From NCBI GenBank assembly GCA_022539475.1, contig VCMS01000131.1, positions 62,001 through 126,000 of the forward strand: 64,000 bases of DNA, given 5' to 3'. Under the pieces are notes generated by a model. It ran no database searches. It was not told where the DNA came from and saw nothing but the letters and a program-made list of their open reading frames with translations. The position numbers and the translations under genes are program-made. Below are positions 39,109-50,108 of this stretch, piece by piece (the stretch's first letter is position 1; the number at the start of each line of letters is the position of its first letter). This stretch comes from Gracilaria domingensis (Eukaryota; Rhodophyta; Florideophyceae; Gracilariales; Gracilariaceae).

Positions 39109-42100
39109 TCGCTGGCCTTGTTCGAAGCTTATATCGAGCATCGTTCAGAGCCCCATACATTGTGAGCAATGGAGTCGAGTAATAAGCTTATCCGCGATTC
39201 TGGGCTCTTGGGCTTCGCTATGATCGAGATTTGCCTGATGAGGCTGTCTTTTGTATGATGGATTTAGTTCGAATGTGCTTAAGTCCTCTAACGGTTACGC
39301 CGTTTTTCCTTATTCTGGTTTGTATCTGGGATGCGTCGGGTCTTTGAAAACGAGCATGTACAATTACTACAAATGCGAGAAGTCACAGAAGGGTAGGCTA
39401 CCCTTCAAATGCCTTCACCTGTTATAATTCTCTTGCCTAGGTACTAAATTGGCGTTCATTGCGACATAAATACTTTAGAGGCAACTCATGCCTTTGTTAA
39501 AGCTCTACTGAAAAGTATGAAAAGCCTCCTTAGGCACCCTTGGACCACCCTTCTTCGAGATCAGTGCAACATGGCGATAACGCACTGCAACAGAGAAGAC
39601 GAAGAAGCACACCCATTCGGTAGTGTCGACTTTAGATCATTCGGTGCGATGCACGTATACTCCTTCGCAGTCAAGCCATGGAACTCTCTGTGCAGTGAAC
39701 TGAACGGGCGGATTCCAAAAGATAAGACTTGCTGGAAGAATCTGAAATTGATCTGAGTCTCATGACGCCCGTCCCCAAAACTCTGGCTAATACATGACCA
39801 TGCAAATGCGCCTCTCTCTTCCGCAGAACAACATGACGTTTTCTTACGACGTGCAACATCTTTTCGACTCGCCAGGCAGGTCTTCTACACGATGATCCGC
39901 GAAACTGCCCGGCTCGAAAAGCTTCAGCTTCAGTAGGTCGGACACCAGAGCAACGTTGGAGACTGCTACCTGACTTCAATGGGCTGCACTTGGTTTACGT
40001 ATCCAAGTGAAGACTACCGCAAGGCCTGCTCACACGTCTGGTTCCTTTATCAATCGTGTTCGACCGGCTGGATAAGATCCGGAATTAACCGCATCACGTT
40101 GTGTAAAATCGCATTCATACGTGTGTTTTCGGAAAGACTAATGAGACAAAATGTGTCACCTAATCATTTAGTGCCAGTCGCCATTTATTCAAGACGAAAA
40201 AGAAAACTTCATGTCAGAATAACGCAATGCGTTCCAAACTATACGGAACTTCAGGCAGTGCACTGGCTTCAGATTTCGTTTTGTAAGGCCAAGCCTCGAC
40301 TGGAAAGTGTTTTAAACAGAACGACAAAAATCGAAGTACTTCCTGCATCAAATTTTGCTCAGTAAACACCCCTGACATTCTATTGCGGCTAGCTGAGGTA
40401 AAGTCAGCATAGTTTCTCGTTATGAGATGGAGTTGAAATAGCTTATGGATTTTCATCTTTCATATTGGTGAACAGGATTCCATATGCCTCACGATTTCAG
40501 GTGACAGTGCGGTCTGTGCAGATTGCTCACCCTGACTGTTGTTCCAGAAGCAATGCTTCAATGTGCCAATGATACTGCTCGATCTAACGCAACTTCCTGC
40601 GACAAAGTTTTCGAGAGAAAATGTCGCCAAAGATATGGAAAAATCGTATGAAGCCATCAGTAAATGACTCAGGTTTACGGACTTTGATCATACTGTATTA
40701 AATACTGTTTTGTGAAAGTCGTCTATATATAGAAGAAGACTGACACGAATCGAGATACGTGAAGCTTAAAATCCAACAATCATTGCTATAAAACACGAAC
40801 ACCTCGAAATTTGTTTGAGTGATCATGATGAGCACTTGTCATGGGGGACAACGGAAAAGGCTTTTGGTTGGCATATGCACGTTTTTGTCCTGAAGTGGCA
40901 CACAAGGCGCGTTCTAGCTAGAGTTGGATATCAAATTTTGATGTGTGAAGACTTGACGATGTGTTGAACCGTGTTCGACAATCAACTGTCTTCATGTGAA
41001 CCTCGCATATGCGTCATTGAGGCCTATCGCTGTCCTTACCATAGTAGAGGAAAAAGGCGCAGTTGGAATGATTCCTGGTCTTGCGTCCAGGAATACCTAA
41101 CCTTTGTTTTCAACTTCAGGTAGAGAGAAGGCCTTCTCGAAGCCTCTCGAAGGCTATGAAAGTGTTACAACGCGGGTTATGAACTAACGATAACTTTTTC
41201 TGTTAGCATAAAGGCTGATGGCGGCTGGTTTTCCTTGGAGTCCAGAGAGCGCGCAGCCCAGCTCGTGATATCCTTAAAACCACACTTGACGAACGTCATC
41301 ACAATGAACATCATGCTCATGCTGATTAATAAGGACACAGAAACTGCTATCCTTGATACCTTTCAAGTTACGTGTAGTGTGCCCCTTAAACCTTACTGTG
41401 CACACTTTCTGTATGCGTACGTGTGGCGCTCCAAGCGTGCTAGACGCGTGTAGGGCGCACGGTCGTTACCCTTGTATTTCAAATGCGCGGCGGCTGCGAG
41501 ATCCGCGTGCCGCAGCACAAACTCATGCGCCACCGATTCTTGCTTCCTTCGTGCAGTCCTTCTGCGTCTCGTTTGTTGCTGTTGCTCACCACCGATAGGC
41601 GAGCAAGCGAAAGAACTTCAACCTTCAAAGCCGTTCTGGAACAAGTTTCAGGTACTCTTCTGCTTCTTTCTCTGAGAGCGAGCTACCCCAGCTCCAATCT
41701 ATTCACTGACTGATTGCCGGCTCTTACTCCGGGATATGCGATGCCCCTTTCTGGCGATGGATTCCCAACGGTAGGTTACTCGTATTTCTCCGTCCACTTT
41801 TGAAGCCGTATAACAGCCGCGAACAACGCAGCGTGCCACCAACAGCTCGCGTCGCCTTTGTCGCAGCCGCAGCCGCCGCAACACTCCACCGCTTCTGGTC
41901 GCGTCCCTTACATCAGCTCACCGCAGCCGCCGCCGTGCATGCGCCGTCAACGTCTCGCTGCCGTGCCTTCTTTCTTCCCTGCTTCGCGCGCCGCATCCAG
42001 TCTCCCACAAGGTGTCAGTCTACCGCCATGATTGCGAGCACCATCTTTGCCGCGTCCATCCCCGCTGCCTCTCTGCAACATCTGCTCGCCCATGCCTTCG

Positions 42101-42469
42101 TCGCCGTCTTGTTTCTATGCTGGCAGCGCAAAGGGTCTCGCTTTGCACAGAGTGCGAACCGCCTTCTATGCGCATCCTAGAGCACCGGTGCCATTTACCA
42201 ATGCACCCATTACCTGCAGACCAGTTTGTGAACATCATTCTAGCGTTCGCTTTGCGCTTCTCGCTGGCAAACAAGCGAGGGCGATTCTTTGAATTGAAAC
42301 GCTGTGCAATAGAGAACTACAGCACCTGCAAAAGAGAGAGAATGGGTACTTGCTCTCCGCGGTTCTCGTTCTCGTTTCAGGCCGTGTACCAATCTCTCCA
42401 GTCCAGAAAGACGGATGCCAGTAACATCATGCTAAGAAGGAGAGGAATAGTCCTCACCATAATCTCAAG

Positions 42470-42575
42470 GTGATTTTGGGTGAGTCGGTCCCACTTCATC
42501 CTGCCAGGGTGAAGTGGGACCCCACCAGGGTGAGCTCACCTACTTTTAGGTGAAGTCACCCTAATCTTCACCCAC
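42470..42575. repeat. GGTGA/TCACC palindrome-rich segment
   Basis: About 100 bp made of repeated GGTGA and TCACC in both orientations. It includes a hairpin with 12-bp arms (42487-42498 with 42510-42521, around 11 nt) and the 12-bp palindrome GGTGAGCTCACC at 42529-42540. CAGGGTGA occurs twice as a direct repeat. No coding function seen. Confidence 0.7.
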
Positions 42576-43268
42576 ATTCTTCGTCGCCGCTACCGCTTAT
42601 GCTACCAATGTGATCTCGTCAATTGCTTTGGCTGTCTGCTCCACCCCGAGAAAACGCGAGCAGTTTTCCTCACTTTGAAAGCATGATGCTTACCCCCATG
42701 AAGGCTAACAGCAACGTTCAACTCAACGTTGCACATGGGGAACAACATCTGATGTATTACATCACCATCATTAACATTTTCAACCTCTTCTTCCAGGATA
42801 CCCGGCGTAATAGTAACATCGTCCTCTCCGCGGCAGGGTACCGTCCGCGTTTCTATTCCACGAAGCTCGTTCGACGACCGGGTGAGCACGAGAGAACTAT
42901 GCGCATTTTGTCAGGCCCAACGTGGATACACAACAGCCCCCCTGAGACCCGCATCATTTCCACCGCGCTGCCACATGCTTGTCCCAAGAGCCCTTGCGAC
43001 GCTTGTAGCTATGGTCGCGGCGCGCACTCTTCCGTTCTATGTACGAAATGGCGCGTCAGTTCGCTCTTAAGTGGCGTGCCCAGCAACCGTCCATGCAGCC
43101 GAAACCACAGTTCGCGCAGGTTTTTGTTTACATGCATCAGGGGCGTTGGAGTAAAAACCATTATCACCTTCATGTGCATGATGATATACCTTCGTAATAC
43201 GATGATCGTATCATGCGTTTCAGCTGATAGGCCACTTTTGCGATTGTTGGGCCGGGAGCGTTACGTGT

Positions 43269-43855
43269 AGTATGATTCAGAGGCAATTCGATGCGAAACG
43301 TAAGAAAGCATCATGATGATCATCGTCATGTGTGCAATCCCCCTCTTGTTGGGGCCCTTACCTTGCGCTACCGACAGTACAGTACCTGTGCCCGTTGTGG
43401 CAACAGAGTTCAGTAAAATAGCGTGAGAAAATCGCTGCTGTGCAAAGCTATCGAGACCAAGCGCCACTACGTCTCTCAATGGTTGTCCCTCACGGCACAA
43501 GCCTTACGCTCCTCCCGCGACAAGCGCTCTCAAGACAAGATGGGCTGTCTGCCTTCTAAACCCGACCCCGTCGGCTCCGAATTACAACATAATCCCGAAG
43601 CATATCTGATAAAGGTCCGTCTTTCAACTGGGCTGCAAATACCGTGTTACGTTGTTCCCTCGGATTCGATTCAGGATGTTCGCATTCGCATTGAGAGGGA
43701 ACACGGGGTTCAGCCAGATGTTTACTTGGAGGGGAAGATGGTCAAGCCACCGATTCTGGCCATGAGGAATGAGCGCTGGATTCCCGTAAATCCTCAAGCT
43801 ACAATGCAAACGATCGGTCTGCCAGAACAGTTCGGCTTCGCGGATATCAGTGATA
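43269..43855 (+). repeat. Tandem duplication, left copy
   Basis: Left unit of a direct duplication whose right copy is at about 44120-44703, offset about 848 bp. It covers about 270 bp of 5' flank and most of the ubiquitin-fold coding region. The flanks have diverged noticeably, with substitutions and small indels, while the coding part differs at about a dozen positions; similarity stops abruptly after the GATATCANTGAT point. Confidence 0.85.
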
Positions 43856-43893
43856 TCCACCAAAGATACAATTATAGCTACGAAGTAGCGTAG
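43540..43893 (+). CDS. N-myristoylation-motif ubiquitin-fold protein, copy 1
   Basis: 117 residues from ATG 43540. It starts MGCLPSKP: Gly2 for N-myristoylation, Cys3 for palmitoylation and Ser6-Lys7 fit the MGxxxSK consensus. From residue 20 the sequence follows a ubiquitin-like beta-grasp pattern: YLIKVRLSTGLQIPCYV, then PSDSIQDVRIRIEREHGVQPD (compare PSDTIENVKAKIQ in ubiquitin), a YLEGK strand, and a later TMQTIGL helix/strand. There is no C-terminal Gly-Gly, so it is not a conjugated modifier. The last residues (HQRYNYSYEVA) lie outside the duplication. A membrane-tethered UBL adaptor is the inference; plant MUB proteins are UBLs held by a C-terminal lipid instead. Confidence 0.7.
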   Translation: MGCLPSKPDPVGSELQHNPEAYLIKVRLSTGLQIPCYVVPSDSIQDVRIRIEREHGVQPDVYLEGKMVKPPILAMRNERWIPVNPQATMQTIGLPEQFGFADISDIHQRYNYSYEVA

Positions 43894-44119
43894 ATAGTCG
43901 GTGAGTCATAATCCAATACTAGCTACCTTCGTAGCTTGGCAGATTTACAGCTCCCGTCATACGCGAAATATACGCGACTTGGCGCGAAGACTTGGCGTGG
44001 GGGTTACGTAAAGATAAGAGAGACCTTGTTTCTCAGAGAATCGAAAAACTTTTCAACAGTTTCTACGACTTGCGCAATGGTTGCTAGCCTGAATGGTTGG
44101 GACAGGGGCGATAGCAAGA

Positions 44120-44703
44120 TGTATGATTCAAAAGGCACTTCGATGCGAAACCTAAGAAAAGCATCTTCACCGTGATGTGTGCAATCTCCCTCTTGCTGGG
44201 GCCCTTACCTTGCGTTACCGACCGTGCCGGTGCCAGTTATGGCAACGGAGTTCAGTCAAACAGCGTGAGCGAATCGCTGGAAATGCTGTGCGAAGTTGTC
44301 GAGGCTAAGCGCCACTACGTTTCTCAATAATTGTCGCTCACGGCGCAAGCCTTACGCTCCTCCCGCGACAAGCGCTCTCAAGACAAGATGGGCTGTCTGC
44401 CTTCTAAACCCGACCCCGTCGGCTCCGAATTACAACATAATCCTGAAGCATATCTGATAAAGGTCCGTCTTTCAACTGGGCTGCAAATACCGTGTTACGT
44501 TGTTCCCTCGGATTCGATTCAGGATGTTCGCAATCGCATTGAGAGGGAACACGGGGTTCAGCCGGATGTTTATTTGGAGAGGAAGATGGTCAAGCCACCG
44601 ATTCTGGCCATGTGGAATGAGCGCTGGATTCCCGTAAATCCTCAAGCTACAATGCAAATGATCGGTCTGCAAAAACAGTTGCGCTTCGCGGATATCACTG
44701 ATA
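44120..44703 (+). repeat. Tandem duplication, right copy
   Basis: Right unit of the direct duplication described at 43269-43855. It begins at GTATGATTCA (shared with the left copy) and ends at GATATCACTGAT. Unique DNA of about 230 bp separates it from copy 1. Confidence 0.85.
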
Positions 44704-44774
44704 AGTTAAGCAAGGTACGAAAGTTTGCGAACGTGCATTGGGCTGCGTCTAATTTGTTTGTAATTGCAACATAA
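44388..44774 (+). CDS. N-myristoylation-motif ubiquitin-fold protein, copy 2
   Basis: 128 residues; the same MGCLPSK lipidation motif and ubiquitin-like core as copy 1, and the same first 60 residues. Differences concentrate in the second half: Ile to Asn in QDVRNRIER, Gly to Arg in YLERK, Arg to Trp in AMWNER, and a changed MIGLQKQLRF stretch. The C-terminal 23 residues differ completely from copy 1 (KVRKFANVHWAASNLF). I count about 9 amino-acid-changing and 3 silent differences in the shared coding part, suggesting relaxed or diversifying selection on one copy. Both copies keep intact frames. Confidence 0.65.
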   Translation: MGCLPSKPDPVGSELQHNPEAYLIKVRLSTGLQIPCYVVPSDSIQDVRNRIEREHGVQPDVYLERKMVKPPILAMWNERWIPVNPQATMQMIGLQKQLRFADITDKLSKVRKFANVHWAASNLFVIAT

Positions 44775-46583
44775 TGATCATCTTCATGATTGTAAACCAT
44801 TGTACGAACGGTACCGTCGGTACATCATATGCTTCCCTGTTGCTACAAAGCGAATTTGTCCAAATCACCGATACTAAACAAGAGCCGGGAGTGGCAAACT
44901 TTGAGTGAGTGCTCTCCATTTTCTGTGCTGGCAAAATGAGGAGCTTGATACCCATGTTATGAGCAACGCCAAATGGCTAGAATATGAAGTACAAACATAC
45001 ATGCTTGCTCATCTGCGTCTTGAGGGCAACTGTGCTTTAGCGTGCTGGTTTTTCTTCTGTGGAGAACATCGCTCTTAGTAGCAAGTAATTATTCCAAATG
45101 GAATCATTTGCATACTAGGTCAATTCTCCCTGTTGTATCTGATGGAAATCTCACCAACGCCGGAGCAAACCTGGGAGTGTACAAGTTGCACAGTTTCCTT
45201 GGGAAGGGAAAGAATTTGTACTACCGGTTGTTTCGAGAGGGATGTTTGTTGGTGCGACTTACGAACTCTGCTAAAGAAGGTAGTAATGGACAATTGGCAC
45301 TCTTCCATGATGTGCTGGCAGTACATGGTTGATCATCATCATATGATCATCATCATCACCACCATGGACCATGATGGTCTCTGTTGCGGGTCTAAATGAT
45401 AATATATGTCTTGGATGCTACACCCATGAACGCCCTACCAAGAACAGGCTGTGGCTCACAATGATGGCGAACGTTTATCCCGAAGAGCCTATATGACCTT
45501 CGCCCAGTACATAACAAGACGTGTTTCTTATTCCAAAGCTTTGCTTCACTTTAGTAGCAAAAGACTGTTGACTGATATCTACAAATAGGCCCTGTCAAGG
45601 CCTTACGAGTTTAAGCTTGAATTGAAAGGTTCGAGGAAAGCAGCATAGCATGGTAGACGTTTTTGATGGAGGAATACTTCTTTGGTCGTCTTCTCAGTAG
45701 CAAAGAAGAAGTTATGCAACTTGCTGATTTCCCTTGCCAACTTGCGGCTTGAGGAATTACCTTCGTATCTCTGTAGATGCAAAGGAGTTGAAATGCCTTT
45801 GCCTTGCGACACTTACGGATCAACAGTTCATCACCATCTAAAGCGTTGCAACAATGCAGTTAGCGTCGACAGATAGAAAGCAACAATGCACGAAGGAGTG
45901 TCGTTGCCGTTTTTGGGCGAGATACCACTTTCCCGCAACTTCTTTCACAACCTCACCGTTCACAGTGCCACGGCAGCTGGCACTGAACGGTCGTCCAGTA
46001 TCCCGTCAGAGTTGTCTCGTTGCTCCCAGCAGGATCTAAAAAGGTCCACGAAGAAAGTTGAGCTTCACAAAACCGTTAGAGCTCATCAAGGAGATTGCCA
46101 TTGCACTCCCCAAATCTCCAAACGCTTTGGCTTTTTGCGTAGACCCTTATAGATACAGCCTTTTTTGTTTGAGGCTACTTGTCTAGAAATGACAATCTCA
46201 CTTCTGCCTGCTTGGCATTAGGGCTGCTGGCTGGGTTTGATTTGTGAATCGTCAACACCATACAATTCACACCTGAAAAGAGAGAGTGAGACGTCGGTGG
46301 TAGGAGGGCTACCGTTGATACCTGGTTGACAAGAGCTAAATCTCACCTCAACAAGCTTCGTCATAGTTGAGGCTCTCTAGTCGAGCAATCTCACTGCAAA
46401 GTTCCTCTGTGCGGACTGTCGCTCACGTATAAAGGCATCATCCTCTTCGAACCGGCTGCAGTCAGGGTGTGAGGGCTTAAATGGTGTTCTCAATCCCATA
46501 CTTTTCTCCTTTGAACTTTCACTAGTGTTGATATTAATCACTTCGGAAGCGAATGTCCAGCCTTGTTCACAGAACTCTCTGCG
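44775..46583. other. Gene-free stretch with an ATC-type microsatellite
   Basis: About 1.8 kb without a supported gene. An ATC/ATG-rich run with palindromic parts (GATCATCATCATATGATC and following) lies at 45331-45375. A TATA-like CGTATAAAGG near 46427 may belong to the next gene at 46584, 150 bp away. Small frames are not recognisable. Confidence 0.5.
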
Positions 46584-47230
46584 ATGCGCTGCTCAATCTT
46601 TGCCGCGATCGTCTGTGTTGGGTGGATGGTCTTGAATGCTCAAGCATCACCAGTCCCGGGCATTCAAGACTTTAACCAGCTTACCGCAGTTCATCAGGGG
46701 AAATTTGGTAGACTGAAGGAACTCATTGAAGACATTGTCGAGAAAGCGAGAGACCCAAAAACGCGCAGGAGAATGCGAGAGATTCTCGAACAGCTCTTCG
46801 ATGTCGATTTATTCCCACCAACGGACGAACAAAATGAGGACACCAATGAGGGCAAGGGAAACGAACCGGAGGACCCAGACAATCCAGACAACCCTTTCGG
46901 AATTGATCCGCCACCACAGGGCCCCCCGACCGTGGCCCAAGTAACGACGGGAGGGGCAATGAACCTGAGGACCCCGATAGTCCGGACAACCCTTTCGGGA
47001 TAGACCCGCCTCCCCCCAATCCCCGAGATTCTAACAGAGGAGACAGGGGAAGTAACGAAGGCAGAGGGAACGCTCCAGAAGATCCGGATAGCCCAGACAA
47101 CCCGTTCGGAATTGATCCCCCTTCACCGCCGAGTGAGAGTGGTTCTAATGATTCTGGTGGTAATGATGGAAGAGGAGATAGGGATTCTGGCGGGTGCTGC
47201 GATTCCAATGATTTACCGGACTCATTTTGA
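46584..47230 (+). pseudogene. Secreted protein with PEDPDSPDNPFGIDPP repeats, frame broken once
   Basis: Starts MRCSIFAAIVCVGWMVLNAQA, a clear signal peptide, then a helical basic/acidic region (ELIEDIVEKARDPKTRRRMREILEQLF). The first unit of a Pro/Asp repeat (PEDPDNPDNPFGIDPP) ends near 46912. Two further units (NEPEDPDSPDNPFGIDPP, NAPEDPDSPDNPFGIDPP) continue in another frame to a stop at 47228, followed by a Ser/Gly/Asp-rich tail with a CC pair. The frame change falls at about 46915-46930 beside the run GGGCCCCCC, so a one-base indel in a homopolymer is likely; as written, frame 1 stops at 47003. No GT-AG intron explains it. Either a sequencing error or a recent pseudogene. Function unknown; probably cell-wall or extracellular. 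Confidence 0.6.
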
Positions 47231-48197
47231 GACGGTTGCGTAACCTCTCTCATTCCGATAGTGATCATTGTAAATCGTCTAGGTCTAGATTTTAGTCTCC
47301 AGACTTGCTTTCCCCTGACCAAGCTGTATCCTGAAGACTCTTCAGTGAAGAGGAGAAACACAGTTACGATGATTGAAACAGTCTGCTAACGCAGACCTGT
47401 AGCCGGTTGCTAAATCATGTTAAACTTCATTCTCGACCTTGACGAGAAACTAGTATGACTTTCATTTAGCACGGTTCGAGTGATAGGTTTCTATCATATG
47501 AGCAACTCTGCGAAGTCACAGGCACTCCCCAGGACAGCGCTGCGGGCGACAGCATCAGTTTTCCTTGACAAGACTGGGGAAGATTCCCTGAGTTCTGCCT
47601 GAGTAGTATTTTAAGTTTCTTCTTCATTAACCAACTCCGAAGGTTGTACATCGATCCCAGATGGCATCGTATCTGATACGATGACGCCAAGACAGTGCAG
47701 TATATGATACCATCAGTATGATGCTCCTTTGGTTGTGCTTCTTCTGAACAGATCTTTAAGAAAAAGGATCTTGGACGCCACATACTGAAGAACGGCAAGC
47801 TGATTTCCCCGCCACAGCCTATCCAAGGTGTGGATTCTCACCATGTACCTTTCCAAGATCTTGTTCAAGCTTTAGGATACTACCTATACCGTGAAGCAGA
47901 GCCATGATGACAAGTTCAAGATGTTTTATTGCGAGTGACGTACTATTATTGAGTCAGCCATACGAACTCATATAGTAGCCCCGCATCTTTGCAAGTGAAG
48001 ATGTGGGACAACTATTCACAAATTCCTGTAACTTAGCACATTATATAGATCTCCAATGCTTGAGATGATTGACGAATGTTGTAGAGGCTTCTTTATCTTG
48101 CTCGTGGTGCAACTATACGTGGAAAAAGTCTTCATGATACGTCCTTGAGGATGGAGTCCTTGGATCTATACGTTTGAAGTTGAACAAATCTTATTGC
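47231..48197. other. Intergenic region
   Basis: About 970 bp between the secreted-repeat gene and the 3' end of the BTB-like gene. No gene supported. It contains an odd palindrome with 9-bp arms around a single T at 47665-47683 (CATCGTATC T GATACGATG). Confidence 0.5.
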
Positions 48198-50108
48198 TTA
48201 CACCTCAATAATGTTAAACTCTTCCTTCACAGTCTGCTCGAATACTTCTTCCTTAACTTCTGTTGATATAGATCCGCTTCGTTGGGGTTCCCCCTGCATC
48301 TGATCCGTTGGGCAGCCGGCCCCATTGATTCCCGCTACATCATGGGTAAGATGTTTAGCTGGCGCTGGTGCAGGTGCTGGAGGTGGCTGCTCTTGGGATG
48401 ATACTCCCCCAGACTGCCGTGCCGCTTGCGAATCTTCGGTCTGAGGAGGGTGTTCGCTCCACGTTCTTTGTCTATCACAGCTATGCATAACGTTATGATC
48501 ACCCTCGCCTGCATTGTGAATTAATGAAGAAGTCCGTGTAGAACTGGCTGGCACAGAATGTTCACTAGCAGTCACCCTGGACTGACTTTGATTCCGAGGG
48601 TTTGAAGACATAGGAGGTAAAACGTTGGTACTGTTGTCGTCGTCTTCGAGGGCATCATTCGCAGTGGGCTGGGGATGATGTTTTCTGCGATCTCCTTGGG
48701 CAGCAGGGATTCGCGGAGACATATGTTGGACGTGTTGTTTCAGTTCAGCTCCTTGTCCCGGATCGATGCGTTGCTTTTTCTGCGCAGCGTCAGCGGCATG
48801 GCTGTTGGTATCGTTCTTCCTCTTCAGCGACTTTTCGTTGGTACGCTGTAGGCCATAGCTTGGTGGCAAATTGGATTTTGCAGCAAGATGTGAGCGGTAG
48901 ATCGCAGCCATATCCTCCTGATCGACAAGTCCAGAGGAGTCCACAAAACCGAGCAGAAACTTTGACGACACATTGGTGAAGTCGATTCGACGCGCGAGCT
49001 TGACAGCATTTCTCCAGCGCGGTCCCGCCTTGCTAAGCTCCGTGTAGCCACGAGTGGCCCAGCAATACACAGCGCGGAAGAAGTATTCATCGTTACCATG
49101 ACATGACTTCAATATGGTCGCAAATGTATTGGCATCAAGCTCCAAAACTGAGCAACGCAACTCTTCTTTAGTGGCGTGCGCTTCCAATGGTGTGCTTTCC
49201 TTCTGCATTGGGCCAAGAAAACTGGCTGGCTGCTCAAAGACGCGCCTCATCCATAGGTCGACGAGACGGTCAGCGTTGGTGGTTGGGAAGTTCATTATGG
49301 TGTTCATCGCGGAGCAAAGAAAGTTTGGTCTGTGACGAACCATAGCCAAAGCAGTTTTCTCACACCATGTGGAGAGATCAGGGGTGTGGCAAATGTGGGC
49401 AGCCTGTGCCAGTTGAATGACGTCGACGATTGCAGTGTGTGGTACGTCATTATCCTTTCTCCACAACACAGAGGAGCGTACGTTTCGAACGAAAGAACAA
49501 TCGTCGGTGTATATAAATTCAAGAATGTGTTGCAATTGGCGGGAACTTATCGGAACTTGTTTAGCTTGAGCAGCAGAGCAGTTGGTGGCAGTGTGGGTAT
49601 TGGGGCATGCGTAATCAACCAGGTAGGAATTGAGTGCAGTGAGGATTGATCGAGACACAGGAACACAGAGGTTCTCTTTGGTGTGCAAATGAGCATCACA
49701 CACGCCCACACGATTGCTTCCCAACGCATCAAAAAGCTTTGACGTTACCCTAGACGTGTCCGAGACGAACGAATGCTGTGGTCTGTCGGACAAATCAAAG
49801 GGCAAAGGAGGCTCACAATCGTGGTGTCTTGGTGGTGCAGGGGGTGCTTGGGGCGCATGGGCGTTGGGATGAGCATTGGCGTTGGCTGCACTGGACCTCC
49901 TGCCTTTTCTATATGTGCCAGGTGAAGAACGCGGGTGGCGAGCGGAATTCTGATGACCACGTTGGTCACTTGGGGAATCTCTGGGCGCTGGGATTTGCTG
50001 CATGTTACGGCTGGGCGCTGGCGGCGCGGCAGACCTTCGTGCGGATCTTCTCCGCGAAGAACGTGAAGAAGGCGTGCGGTTGGATGATTGCTCTCGTGAG
50101 GCCGTCAT
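48198..50108 (-). CDS. BTB/BACK-like nuclear protein with SUMO-type motifs
   Basis: 636 residues. The N-terminal 120 are Arg/Ser/Pro-rich and disordered. Residues about 130-260 look like a BTB fold: LQHILEFIYTDD is the typical BTB helix/strand, followed by VDVIQLAQAAHICHTPDLSTWCEK. A helical BACK-like region follows (DEYFFRAVYCWATRG, then SSKFLLGFVDSSGLVDQEDMA). After it come basic clusters (KRKN, KKQR) resembling a nuclear localisation signal and a long low-complexity tail. The C-terminus has two VKEE motifs fitting the SUMO consensus psi-K-x-E. BTB/BACK proteins commonly serve as Cullin3 adaptors or transcription regulators. The domain assignment is by pattern and moderately certain. Confidence 0.7.
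   Translation of the reverse strand: MTASREQSSNRTPSSRSSRRRSARRSAAPPAPSRNMQQIPAPRDSPSDQRGHQNSARHPRSSPGTYRKGRRSSAANANAHPNAHAPQAPPAPPRHHDCEPPLPFDLSDRPQHSFVSDTSRVTSKLFDALGSNRVGVCDAHLHTKENLCVPVSRSILTALNSYLVDYACPNTHTATNCSAAQAKQVPISSRQLQHILEFIYTDDCSFVRNVRSSVLWRKDNDVPHTAIVDVIQLAQAAHICHTPDLSTWCEKTALAMVRHRPNFLCSAMNTIMNFPTTNADRLVDLWMRRVFEQPASFLGPMQKESTPLEAHATKEELRCSVLELDANTFATILKSCHGNDEYFFRAVYCWATRGYTELSKAGPRWRNAVKLARRIDFTNVSSKFLLGFVDSSGLVDQEDMAAIYRSHLAAKSNLPPSYGLQRTNEKSLKRKNDTNSHAADAAQKKQRIDPGQGAELKQHVQHMSPRIPAAQGDRRKHHPQPTANDALEDDDNSTNVLPPMSSNPRNQSQSRVTASEHSVPASSTRTSSLIHNAGEGDHNVMHSCDRQRTWSEHPPQTEDSQAARQSGGVSSQEQPPPAPAPAPAKHLTHDVAGINGAGCPTDQMQGEPQRSGSISTEVKEEVFEQTVKEEFNIIEV

Larger units (their letters stand above)
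35297..43268. other. 8-kb gene desert with scattered hairpins
   Basis: No gene is supported apart from a weak candidate at 38857-39108. Small frames exist throughout, mostly below 100 codons; some around 41800-42470 and 42623-43270 reach 120-215 codons, but none is recognised and the last lacks an ATG. No tRNA, rRNA or recognisable transposon protein was seen. What is present is a series of short perfect palindromes and hairpins (35658-35672, 35758-35794, 39388-39406, 41125-41138, 42487-42540, 43197-43211). The composition is roughly 45% GC, unlike the GC islands to the left. Confidence 0.5.

Noticed and set aside
42623-43270. 215-codon plus-strand frame before the ubiquitin-fold pair
   Set aside because: Starts without an ATG, has no recognisable domain, and overlaps hairpin-rich intergenic DNA.
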